Positions 1-5,696 of a DNA stretch of 6,252 bases are shown in pieces. Numbering within the stretch: position 1 is the stretch's first letter; each line of letters opens with the position of its first letter. The DNA comes from Natrialbaceae archaeon. GTDB lineage: Archaea; Halobacteriota; Halobacteria; Halobacteriales; Natrialbaceae. A model generated the notes under the pieces. That model ran no database searches. It was not told the DNA's origin and saw only the letters and a program-made list of their open reading frames with translations. Where the stretch lies: the NCBI GenBank assembly GCA_003552885.1, contig PUPA01000022.1, positions 1 to 6,252 on the forward strand, in the 5' to 3' direction. Position numbers and translations under genes: made by a program.

Positions 1-331
1 CTATGGCCTTCGTCGCACCGTTGGTCAACAGCACTTCGGACTCCGAACAGTCGATCCCGCGCTCGCGAGCACGGGCGGCGACGTCGGCTGCCAGCCGGTC
101 GACGTACTCCCCGCCGCCGTATTGGAGAGCCTGGTCGCCTTCGACCTCGAAGACGGCCTCTGCGGCCTCGATCAGCCGGTCGTTCGGCAGCGAGTCGGGG
201 TACGGGAAGCCGTAGCTCAGGGAGACGGCGTCGGGTGCGGAGATCGACCGCCAGTCGCCGTAACTCGGCCCGCCCATCGACTCCCTGATCGGCTCGGTAA
301 AGAGGTGTCCGATAGTGGTCTCGTCGCTCAT
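1..331 (-). CDS. PLP-dependent aminotransferase, N-terminal part (cut by left edge)
   Basis: The visible 110 residues begin MSDETTIGHLFTEP and contain LSYGFPYPDSLPNDRL, followed by ALQYGGGEYVDRLAADVA and SEVLLTNGATKAI. A P-x-P-D segment, then a tyrosine-glycine-glycine stretch, then an 'LLTNGATKA' strand is the N-terminal layout of fold-type I class I/II aminotransferases, close to the ARO8/MocR-like group. These enzymes move an amino group between an amino acid and a 2-oxo acid in the cytoplasm, using PLP bound to a lysine. That lysine would lie beyond the left edge, so activity cannot be checked here. I chose the ATG at 331-329; an in-frame GTG 12 codons upstream (367-365) is an alternative. 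The gene is divergent from the amidase, and no good TATA box is visible at the expected distance from either start. The family call is fairly firm; the substrate is unknown. Confidence 0.85.
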   Translation of the reverse strand, partial: MSDETTIGHLFTEPIRESMGGPSYGDWRSISAPDAVSLSYGFPYPDSLPNDRLIEAAEAVFEVEGDQALQYGGGEYVDRLAADVAARARERGIDCSESEVLLTNGATKAI

Positions 332-454
332 GTGCTCGTGAATACTCGCTGTGAGGGAGGCGATCACATCAGCGTACCGATCCTCGACGGACGCGAGCGA
401 ACGGTTCGCGGGACCCGTCCGGCGATCGTGGGGGTCGACGGCCACCGTGAGTGG

Positions 455-465
455 TGGTTTTTTGT
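455..465 (+). promoter_or_regulatory. Possible TATA-like element for the amidase gene
   Basis: A run of six T (458-463) stands out in otherwise GC-rich sequence. It is centred about 28 nt upstream of the GTG at 488, which is where a TATA box would sit for a leaderless archaeal transcript starting at or near that codon. The match rests on spacing and local AT content only; it is not a canonical TTTATA. Confidence 0.35.
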
Positions 466-487
466 CCGCGGGGCTCGGTCTGAGATC

Positions 488-1924
488 GTGAACGTACGGA
501 TCACGGCTCTGAGTGCAGCGTCGATCGCCAGGGGCGTCGGGGAGGGCCGACTCTCCCCGACCGAGGTGCTCGAGGCACACCTCGAGCGAATCCACGACCG
601 AAACGACCGGACCAACGCGTTCGTGACGGTCACCGAGGAGCTCGCCCGGGAGATGGCCGCGGACGTCGAAGCGGCCATCGCGCAGGGGGACCCTCCGGGG
701 CCGCTGGCCGGGGTTCCCGTCGCGATCAAGGACCTCGCCGACGTCGAGGACGTTCGGACGACCTCGGGCTCGCTGCTGTTCGAAGACCGGGTCGCCGACG
801 CGGACTCCCCGTTCGTCGCCCGCTTGCGGGCGGCGGGTGCGGTCGTCGTCGGCAAGACGAACACCCCGGAGTTCGGCCTCGGAACGACGACGGACAACCG
901 CGTCGCCGGCCCGACGGGGAGCCCGTTCGACCCCGACCGCGTCTCCGGGGGCTCCTCCGGCGGGGCCGCCGCGGCCCTCGGCGACTCGCTCGTCCCGCTC
1001 GCGCCGGGGTCGGACGCCGGCGGTTCGATCCGGATCCCGGCGAGTTTCTGTGGCGTCTACGGGCTGAAGCCGACCTACGGGCTTGTGCCGAACGTCGGCC
1101 GGCCGAACGCCTTCGCGAGCCACACCCCGTTCTCACACGTCGGGCCGATGGCCAGGACCGTCGAGGACGCCGCGCTCTCGCTCGACGTGATGGCCGGCGC
1201 CCACCCCCGCGACCCGTTCTCGCTGCCCGCGACGGAGACGTATCGCTCGGCCGTCGACCGACCGATCGACGGGATGACGATCGCCTACAGCCCCGACATG
1301 GGGACCTACCCCGTCGACCCCGGCGTCCGGAGGACGATCGAGGACGCCGTCGGTGCCCTCGAGCGGGCCGGCGCGACCGTCGAGGCCGTCGACCCCGATC
1401 TGGGTCACGACGCGGAGACGATCGTCGAGGCCTACTACACGATGGCGACGGTTCGGTGGGGATCGCTGTTCGACGACCTCGAGCGACAGGGGTTCGATCC
1501 GTACGGCGAGGACCGCGACCGGCTGCGTCCGTACATCGTCGAGCTCGTGATGGACGCCGAGGAGCCGACCAGCCGGGAGTACAAACGCGCGGACGTGATC
1601 CGGACGGACGTCTTCGACGGGCTCGTCGACCTCTTCGCGGAGTACGACCTGCTGGCGACGGCGGCCGTCGGGACGACACCGTTCCCCCACGGCGAGGAGC
1701 CCTCGCGGATCGACGGCGTCGAGGTCGACCCCTACCGGGGCTGGCTGCTCTCCCAGCCGTTCAACTTCACCGGTCAGCCGGCCGCCTCCATCCCGGCCGG
1801 CTTCCTCGACGGGCTCCCCGTCGGCCTCCAGCTCGCGGGGCCGCGGCTCGCCGACGCCGACGTGCTCACCGCCAGCGCGGCCCTCGAACGCCGCCGTCCC
1901 TGGCACGATCGGTACCCCACGTAG
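488..1924 (+). CDS. Amidase-signature family amidohydrolase
   Basis: A 478-aa protein of normal length for the amidase-signature family, which hydrolyses carboxamide bonds to acid plus ammonia or amine. The Ser-cisSer-Lys triad is complete: Lys81 in VAIKD, Ser156 (first Ser of GGSSGG) and nucleophile Ser180 in GSDAGGSIR. The spacings of 75 and 24 residues equal those of FAAH (Lys142, Ser217, Ser241). The C-terminal FNFTGQPAASIPAG block begins at residue 425 and is also typical. The frame stays open far upstream, but the GTG at 488 gives MNVRITALSAASIARGV, a usual family start, and the upstream residues look non-coding. No signal peptide is seen, so it is probably cytoplasmic. The sequence is GatA-like in general form, but no gatC or gatB neighbour is visible, so a general amidase is more likely than an Asp/Glu-tRNA amidotransferase subunit. 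The substrate is unknown. Confidence 0.93.
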   Translation: MNVRITALSAASIARGVGEGRLSPTEVLEAHLERIHDRNDRTNAFVTVTEELAREMAADVEAAIAQGDPPGPLAGVPVAIKDLADVEDVRTTSGSLLFEDRVADADSPFVARLRAAGAVVVGKTNTPEFGLGTTTDNRVAGPTGSPFDPDRVSGGSSGGAAAALGDSLVPLAPGSDAGGSIRIPASFCGVYGLKPTYGLVPNVGRPNAFASHTPFSHVGPMARTVEDAALSLDVMAGAHPRDPFSLPATETYRSAVDRPIDGMTIAYSPDMGTYPVDPGVRRTIEDAVGALERAGATVEAVDPDLGHDAETIVEAYYTMATVRWGSLFDDLERQGFDPYGEDRDRLRPYIVELVMDAEEPTSREYKRADVIRTDVFDGLVDLFAEYDLLATAAVGTTPFPHGEEPSRIDGVEVDPYRGWLLSQPFNFTGQPAASIPAGFLDGLPVGLQLAGPRLADADVLTASAALERRRPWHDRYPT

Positions 1925-1948
1925 GCGACGTTCCCGACCGGGATCGGC

Positions 1949-1966
1949 TCGCCCGGGGGCGGGCGA
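1949..1966 (+). terminator. GC-rich hairpin after the amidase gene, possible terminator
   Basis: TCGCCCG and CGGGCGA form a perfect 7-bp stem around a GGGG loop, starting 24 nt after the amidase stop. A smaller inverted repeat, TCCCG/CGGGA (1932-1943), precedes it. No T-tract follows directly, and archaeal terminators rely mainly on T-runs, so termination here is a guess. The structure could instead affect the promoter that follows. Confidence 0.3.
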
Positions 1967-1970
1967 CGTG

Positions 1971-1982
1971 AGACGTTTATCA
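1971..1982 (+). promoter_or_regulatory. TATA-like box upstream of the copper ATPase
   Basis: GTTTATC (TTTAT at 1976-1980) is the only AT-rich hexamer-like element between the amidase stop and the ATPase, and it is close to the haloarchaeal TTTATA consensus. A transcript starting about 26 nt downstream (near 2004) would have a leader of roughly 15 nt before the ATG at 2019 and about 70 nt before the ATPase GTG at 2073. Confidence 0.5.
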
Positions 1983-2018
1983 CCCTCCGGCCCCTGGGAT
2001 CGACAAGAACCCGAACCG

Positions 2019-2069
2019 ATGAGCAAACGCCCGAGCCGATCGCGGACCGCCGGGGCCACCGGGGTGTGA
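2019..2069 (+). CDS. 16-codon mini-ORF (possible upstream leader peptide)
   Basis: ATG to TGA encodes MSKRPSRSRTAGATGV. It lies between the likely transcription start and the ATPase, in the same frame, and its TGA ends only 3 nt before the ATPase GTG. That layout would suit termination and re-initiation, or a leader peptide controlling the ATPase. The peptide is basic and Arg/Ser-rich, unlike typical haloarchaeal proteins, and it has no Cys, His or Met cluster that would sense copper. It may be untranslated 5' UTR. It could also be the original ATPase N-terminus, cut off by an in-frame stop. Confidence 0.25.
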   Translation: MSKRPSRSRTAGATGV

Positions 2070-2072
2070 GAC

Positions 2073-4469
2073 GTGGCCGACTGTACCCTCTGTGAGCTCC
2101 CGGTCCCCGAGCCGCCGATCGAGAACGGCGACGGCGAGCCGTTTTGCTGTCGGGGCTGTCGGGAGGTCCACGACGTCCTCGGAGACCACGAGGAGCTCTC
2201 CGACGCGGGAGCCGACGGGGACGACGAGCCGGAGTACGAACGTCCAGAGGGGTACGAGACCACCTACCTCCGGATAGACGGGATGCACTGTCCGACCTGC
2301 GAGCTGTTCCTCGAGTCGACCGCCGACGGCGAGGGGGTCTCCACGGCGCGGGCGAGTTACGTCACCGACACCGTCCGGATCGACCACGACCCCGGGCGGG
2401 TGAGCGAGTCCGACCTCCGCGAGGAGCTATCGGGGCTCGGTTACCGGGCGTACGCCCGGGACGATCCGCTCGCGGAGACCCGGTCGGAAAACCGCGTGCT
2501 CGGGCGGATCGTCGCCGGCGTGCTGTTCGGGATGATGGTGATGTATCTGTACGTCACGATCATCTACCCGACGTACTTTGGGGGGCTGTTCTACGACGAG
2601 GCGACCGCGGCGTTCATCGGCGAGGCGGTCGCGAGCCCCACGGCGAACTACTTCTTTCTCGTCGTCGCCGTCCCGACGACCCTCGTCCTCCTGATCACCG
2701 GCGGCCCGATACTGAAAGGTGCCTACGTCAGCCTGCGGACCCGCTCGCCGAGTATGGACCTGCTCGTGGCGATCGCCGCGCTCGCGGCGTACCTCTACAG
2801 CGTCGTCGCCGTCCTCGCCGGCGGCACCCACGTCTACTTCGACGTCACCGTCGCCATCGTGGTCGTCGTCACCGTCGGTCGGTATTACAAGAGCACGGTC
2901 AAACGGGAGGCCTGGGAGACGCTGACGGAGCTGACCGCCTCGCGGGTCGAGTCCGCCCGGCTGTACGAGGACGGCTCGACCACGGAGGTCGACGTCGCCG
3001 ACCTCGAGGGCGGCCAGCGGGTGCTCGTCCGCGAGGGCGATCGCGTCCCCGTCGACGGCACCGTCGAGGAGGGGGAGGCGACCGTCGACGAGGCGGTCGT
3101 CACCGGCGAATCGCTGCCGGTCACCAGACGCCCGGGCGAGCCGGTCGTCGGCGGCTCGCTGGTCAGATCGGGCGCGGCGGTCGTCACCGTCGGCGAGGGT
3201 GTGACGAGCAGCCTCGACCGGCTCACCGACGTCGTCTGGAACCTCCAGACGTCGACTCACGGCATCCAGGGGCTGGCAGATCGGATCGCCACCGTCTTCG
3301 TCCCCGTCGTGGCCGTGCTCGCGGTCGTCGCGACCGCCGCCAGCCTGGTTCTCGTCGGCGACGTCGGCGCGGCGGTCCTCGTCGGGCTCACCGTCCTCAT
3401 CGTCGCCTGTCCGTGCTCCGTTGGGCTGGCGACGCCGCTGGCCGTCGCCTCGGGGATCCGCGAGGCTCTTGGACGGGGGATCGTCGTCTTCGACGAGACC
3501 GTCTTCGAGCGCCTGCGCGGGATCGACGTCGTCGTCTTCGACAAGACGGGGACGATCACCACCGGCGAGATGCGCGTCGTCGACAGCGAGGGGCCGAGGG
3601 AGGCGTTCGCGCTCGCGGCCGCCCTCGAGGCCCGCTCTGCCCACCCGATCGCCGAGGCGATCGCCGACGAGTTCGGCGGTGTGGCCGCGACAGACGGCGG
3701 CGTGCTGGACGAGCCGGCGTCGGAGGACGGACCACGCATCTCGGAGTTTCGGAGCTACGCCACCGGCGTCGGGGGCGTCGTCGACGGGACGTCGACGCTC
3801 GTGGGCCACCCCGACCTGTTCGCAGACCGGGGATGGCGGGTTCCCGGGGAGGTCGAGGCGACCGTCGAGGCGAACCGGCAGTTCGGCCGGCTGCCGGTCG
3901 TCGTCGGCCGGGAGGGCCGCGCCGAGGGCGTCGTGGTCGTCGGCGACGAGCCACGGGCGGGCTGGGAGGAGGCGATCGATCGGCTCTCCGCGCGTGGCAT
4001 CGAGGTCGCCTTGCTCACCGGCGACGACGAGAGCGCGACGGCGTTCTTCCGGGACCACCCCGGCGTCGACCACGTCTTCGCGGAGGTCCCCCCGGAGGGA
4101 AAAGCCGAGACGGTCGCCCGCTTCCGGGCGGACGGACGGGTCGCGATGGTCGGCGACGGGACGAACGACGCCCCCGCGCTCGCCCGGGCCGACCTCGGCA
4201 TCGCCATGGGTGGGGGCACTGCGCTGGCCGCCGACGCGGCCGACGTCGCCATCGTCGACGACGACCTGGCGGCCATCGAGACGATCTTCGAGCTCTCCGC
4301 GGCGGCCGGCCGGCGGGTGAGAGGCAACGTCGGCTGGGCGTTTTTCTACAACGGCGTCGCCATCCCGCTGGCGATCACCGGCCTGCTCAACCCGCTTTTC
4401 GCCGCGCTGGCGATGGTTTCGAGCAGCCTGCTGGTCGTGCTCAACTCCTCGCGGGAGCTGCTCGAGTAG
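2073..4469 (+). CDS. Heavy-metal (probably Cu+) translocating P1B-type ATPase, FixI/CcoI-like
   Basis: A 798-aa membrane pump using ATP to move a soft metal ion out of the cytoplasm. An N-terminal cysteine module (C4xxC7, then C25-C26xxC29) is followed by an acidic linker (about 38-60) and an HMA domain with GMHCPTC (C73, C76). Membrane helices lie near 143-165, 192-212, 228-249, 254-270, 404-428, 432-455, 752-772 and 774-791. The actuator TGES is at 344-347, the translocation motif CPC at 446-448, phosphorylated Asp490 in DKTGT, the HP motif at 524-525, TGDD at 649-652 and GDGTNDAP at 694-701. Tyr759-Asn760 in helix 7 and Met781 with Ser784/785 in helix 8 fit the Cu(+) class. The double N-terminal module is typical of FixI/CcoI ATPases that provision copper oxidases, but no oxidase gene is visible, so simple copper efflux is equally possible. 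The GTG start is supported by the stop at 2067-2069 and a weak GGTG Shine-Dalgarno element at 2063-2066. Confidence 0.95.
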   Translation: MADCTLCELPVPEPPIENGDGEPFCCRGCREVHDVLGDHEELSDAGADGDDEPEYERPEGYETTYLRIDGMHCPTCELFLESTADGEGVSTARASYVTDTVRIDHDPGRVSESDLREELSGLGYRAYARDDPLAETRSENRVLGRIVAGVLFGMMVMYLYVTIIYPTYFGGLFYDEATAAFIGEAVASPTANYFFLVVAVPTTLVLLITGGPILKGAYVSLRTRSPSMDLLVAIAALAAYLYSVVAVLAGGTHVYFDVTVAIVVVVTVGRYYKSTVKREAWETLTELTASRVESARLYEDGSTTEVDVADLEGGQRVLVREGDRVPVDGTVEEGEATVDEAVVTGESLPVTRRPGEPVVGGSLVRSGAAVVTVGEGVTSSLDRLTDVVWNLQTSTHGIQGLADRIATVFVPVVAVLAVVATAASLVLVGDVGAAVLVGLTVLIVACPCSVGLATPLAVASGIREALGRGIVVFDETVFERLRGIDVVVFDKTGTITTGEMRVVDSEGPREAFALAAALEARSAHPIAEAIADEFGGVAATDGGVLDEPASEDGPRISEFRSYATGVGGVVDGTSTLVGHPDLFADRGWRVPGEVEATVEANRQFGRLPVVVGREGRAEGVVVVGDEPRAGWEEAIDRLSARGIEVALLTGDDESATAFFRDHPGVDHVFAEVPPEGKAETVARFRADGRVAMVGDGTNDAPALARADLGIAMGGGTALAADAADVAIVDDDLAAIETIFELSAAAGRRVRGNVGWAFFYNGVAIPLAITGLLNPLFAALAMVSSSLLVVLNSSRELLE

Positions 4470-4476
4470 GGGCCGC

Positions 4477-4683
4477 TCACTCGAGGACGACGACGTAGGT
4501 GATCACGACCAGGACGACGGTGAACCCGAGAAGGCGCGTCCAGGTCAGCTCCGTCAGGCCGACCAGCTCGGAGAGAAACAGGACGATGTACGCGAACGTC
4601 GCCGACAGGACGACGTTGAGCACGAACAGCACCCGGGGATCGCCCTCCGAAGAACGCATACCCTCTTTCAGATCGCCGCTCAT
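4477..4683 (-). CDS. Small two-helix membrane protein, function unknown
   Basis: A 68-aa protein starting MSGDLKEGMRSSEGDPR, then two hydrophobic segments (about 17-40 and 48-66) joined by a short loop with SELVGLTELTW. A short charged N-terminus, two helices and an almost absent tail suggest a small integral membrane protein with both ends probably on the same side. I do not recognise a named family. It converges on the copper ATPase, with only 7 nt between the stop codons. The ATG at 4683-4681 is supported by a TTAAGT element 27 nt upstream; a GGTGA just before the start is an alternative translation signal. The reading frame and composition look genuinely coding. A functional link to the ATPase is not shown, because the genes are on opposite strands. 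Confidence 0.75.
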   Translation of the reverse strand: MSGDLKEGMRSSEGDPRVLFVLNVVLSATFAYIVLFLSELVGLTELTWTRLLGFTVVLVVITYVVVLE

Positions 4684-4704
4684 GGCTCACCCCTCTCGGC
4701 GGAC

Positions 4705-4714
4705 GGACTTAACC
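4705..4714 (-). promoter_or_regulatory. TATA-like element for the 68-aa membrane protein gene
   Basis: On the minus strand the sequence reads GGTTAAGTCC, with TTAAGT (4712-4707) centred 27 nt upstream of the ATG at 4683. That is the normal spacing for a leaderless haloarchaeal transcript. Confidence 0.45.
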
Positions 4715-4760
4715 CCTGCCGGAACCGTCTCTCCGCTGAGAAGTACGCCGTCAGTCGTAG

Positions 4761-4780
4761 CAATTTAGTTACAGTTACGA
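4761..4780 (+). promoter_or_regulatory. AT-rich promoter region with tandem AGTTAC repeat
   Basis: CAATTTAGTT contains a TATA-like TTTAGT (4764-4769). It overlaps two head-to-tail copies of AGTTAC (4767-4778). Transcription about 26 nt downstream of the TATA-like element would start near 4792, some 20 nt before the ATG at 4813. The tandem hexamer could be a regulator site, but this is inferred from position only. Confidence 0.4.
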
Positions 4781-4812
4781 ACGCTTTGGTTCCGTCGGCG
4801 CGTACGGTGGCC

Positions 4813-5133
4813 ATGCGTCGGCCCCGAAACCGCGAGGGGACGCCCGTCGATCCGGTTCCGTTCCTGGTCGTCGTGTTGACGGCGTTCCTGATCACCCACG
4901 CCTGGGGACCGCTCTACCTCGGGGCACTCGGTTTCTCCACCGCCGGATCGCTCGCTCTCTTGACGGCCCTGTTGGCCGTGATCGTCGCCGTGGCGTACTA
5001 CCGGCTCGTCTGGCTCGTCGACCCGGGGAAACCCCGCGTCGCTTCCCCCGACCAGCGACTCTCGTATCTGCTCTACGCCATCGTCATCGGCTTCGCGCTG
5101 CTGGCGCTGCTCGCGGTCCCGTTTCTGGTGTGA
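4813..5133 (+). CDS. Three-helix membrane protein of unknown function
   Basis: A 106-aa protein with a basic N-terminus (MRRPRNREG) followed by three hydrophobic segments near residues 14-36, 44-68 and 84-105. The loop between helices 2 and 3 is polar (DPGKPRVASPDQRLS). The C-terminus ends within the membrane segment (AVPFLV). No catalytic or metal-binding motif is visible and I do not recognise the family. I chose the ATG at 4813; in-frame GTG 4807 and TTG 4786 are upstream alternatives, but TTG 4786 would lie before the predicted transcription start. It is divergent from the 68-aa membrane protein, with 129 nt between the starts, and nothing convincing follows it on the same strand. The gene is probably real because of its hydrophobic pattern and GC-rich coding composition. 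Confidence 0.8.
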   Translation: MRRPRNREGTPVDPVPFLVVVLTAFLITHAWGPLYLGALGFSTAGSLALLTALLAVIVAVAYYRLVWLVDPGKPRVASPDQRLSYLLYAIVIGFALLALLAVPFLV

Positions 5134-5353
5134 ACGCCGCATCGGGGCGTGGCTGTCGATCCGTAGACCGCCCCGGGGTCGAACCCCAAGACAGTCGGCC
5201 CGTGGGTCGTGAACCGAGTCGGACGGTGTGACACGCTCGCGCTGCGAGTTGGACGTGGCCCGTGCGAGCCGGGACGTCCGAAGGCCGTCGGTCGCAGCCC
5301 TCGGCACACTCGACTCTGACACCGATCGCGTCGAGTCGGGCGAGGAGTGTCGC

Positions 5354-5374
5354 CTCGAGGGACTGTCCTTCGAG
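5354..5374. repeat. 21-nt near-palindrome, possible operator or hairpin
   Basis: The left arm CTCGAGGGA and right arm TCCTTCGAG pair over 9 positions (one a G-U wobble in RNA) around a CTG centre. As DNA it is a palindrome with one mismatched pair of arm positions and a single central base, suitable for a dimeric regulator. As RNA it is a stable hairpin followed by TGATTTCT. It encodes the last codons of the doubtful 49-aa frame described for this stretch, so it could also end a transcript. Confidence 0.4.
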
Positions 5375-5417
5375 TGATTTCTACCTCTGATCTCCGCGAG
5401 GAGGCCCAGGAGAATCC

Positions 5418-5428
5418 CGAACCTTATT
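5418..5428 (+). promoter_or_regulatory. Possible BRE/TATA pair before a 30-codon ORF
   Basis: CGAACCTTATT has a BRE-like CGAA (5418-5421) followed by TTATT (5424-5428). It is centred 28 nt upstream of an ATG at 5454, which is leaderless spacing. The surrounding AT-rich sequence makes chance matches more likely. Confidence 0.3.
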
Positions 5429-5453
5429 GCGAATACGAGAAACACGAACACAG

Positions 5454-5546
5454 ATGTTCCTTACACTACGTCTCCGCGTGATCGTCGCAGTCGCCAGCTA
5501 CGAACGAGGACACAATCCCGGACGAACGAAGTTCAAAATCCTGTGA
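5454..5546 (+). CDS. Candidate 30-aa leaderless microprotein
   Basis: ATG to TGA encodes 30 residues beginning MFLTLRLRVIVAVASYERG and ending KFKIL. The first half is hydrophobic with two Arg; the second half is basic. The only support is a TATA-like element 28 nt upstream of the ATG. The length is close to random expectation and the basic composition is unusual for a haloarchaeon. It overlaps the opposite-strand candidate at 5466-5696, and at most one of the two is likely to be real. Confidence 0.15.
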   Translation: MFLTLRLRVIVAVASYERGHNPGRTKFKIL

Positions 5547-5696
5547 CACGCTCAGCGAGTCAATCGATCGGTACTCGCGGAAATCGCCCTCGCTATCGGA
5601 GCGGCGCTTGCTAGAAGTCGGACACTCCGGTCGTATCGCTCCCTGGACCGGTCTGCGTTTGGTTGGATACCTGGCCCGCGCACAACTGCCCGTCAC
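5466..5696 (-). CDS. Candidate 76-aa ORF overlapping the PH-domain gene by GTGA
   Basis: The GTG start (5696-5694) overlaps the TGA of the upstream PH-domain gene (5695-5693), a layout typical of translationally coupled genes. The first half is basic and Pro/Arg-rich (TKRRPVQGAIRPECP). The second half is acidic and halophile-like (SEGDFREYRSIDSLSVSQDF, ending CDDHAET). No domain or membrane helix is visible and I do not recognise it. The mixed composition makes a real gene less likely than a chance open frame. The 3' half might also be a remnant of a decayed gene. Confidence 0.2.
   Translation of the reverse strand: MTGSCARARYPTKRRPVQGAIRPECPTSSKRRSDSEGDFREYRSIDSLSVSQDFELRSSGIVSSFVAGDCDDHAET

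Larger units (their letters stand above)
5227..5553. repeat. Pair of 12-bp direct repeats, TGTGACACGCTC
   Basis: TGTGACACGCTC occurs at 5227-5238 and again at 5542-5553 in the same orientation, 315 nt apart. After 5 and 1 further bases respectively, both copies continue with GCGAGT. In 6 kb of GC-rich DNA a single shared 12-mer can arise by chance. The shared second block and the location of both copies in gene-poor sequence make it slightly more notable. Confidence 0.35.
5134..5692. other. 559-nt stretch without a convincing gene
   Basis: No frame gives a recognisable protein. The left part stays GC-rich; from about 5380 the sequence becomes clearly more AT-rich (60-base samples at 5461 and 5521 are about 58% and 53% GC). 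A plus-strand frame from GTG 5228 to TGA 5377 (49 aa, ending ECRLEGLSFE) has partly halophile-like composition but no recognised domain. A minus-strand frame from GTG 5451 begins with a hydrophobic run (FVFLVFAIRFGILLGLLAE) and then becomes Ser/Arg-rich and low in complexity, like a shadow or decayed gene. The stretch may be an eroded gene remnant or true intergenic DNA with regulatory sites. Confidence 0.5.

Noticed and set aside
122..487. Upstream extension of the amidase frame to give a 600-aa protein
   Set aside because: The extra 122 codons overlap the divergent aminotransferase gene and show no domain. The family normally starts where the GTG at 488 places it.
1133..2263. A 376-aa minus-strand open frame antisense to the amidase and the ATPase start
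   Set aside because: It runs across two unrelated genes and the intergenic region and has shadow-like composition. The amidase frame has the full catalytic triad.
2427..4073. A 548-aa minus-strand open frame antisense to the ATPase
   Set aside because: It is Asp/Arg-rich and low in complexity with no recognisable domain; it mirrors the codon bias of the ATPase.
2144..4498. A 784-aa open frame on the plus strand covering almost the whole ATPase in another frame
   Set aside because: It is dominated by Arg, Gly and Pro with no domain, as expected of an out-of-frame reading of GC-rich coding DNA. The ATPase frame has every family motif.
5170..5190. GGGGTCGAACCCC resembling a tRNA T-arm
   Set aside because: The loop lacks the usual TTC start, and no acceptor, D-arm or anticodon arm can be built around it. 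It is a simple GC-rich inverted repeat.
4765..5451. A 228-aa minus-strand frame with a hydrophobic N-terminus
   Set aside because: After the first 25 residues it is Ser/Arg/Asp-rich with no domain, and it lies antisense to the 106-aa membrane protein gene. It is probably a shadow; the hydrophobic start alone is not enough.
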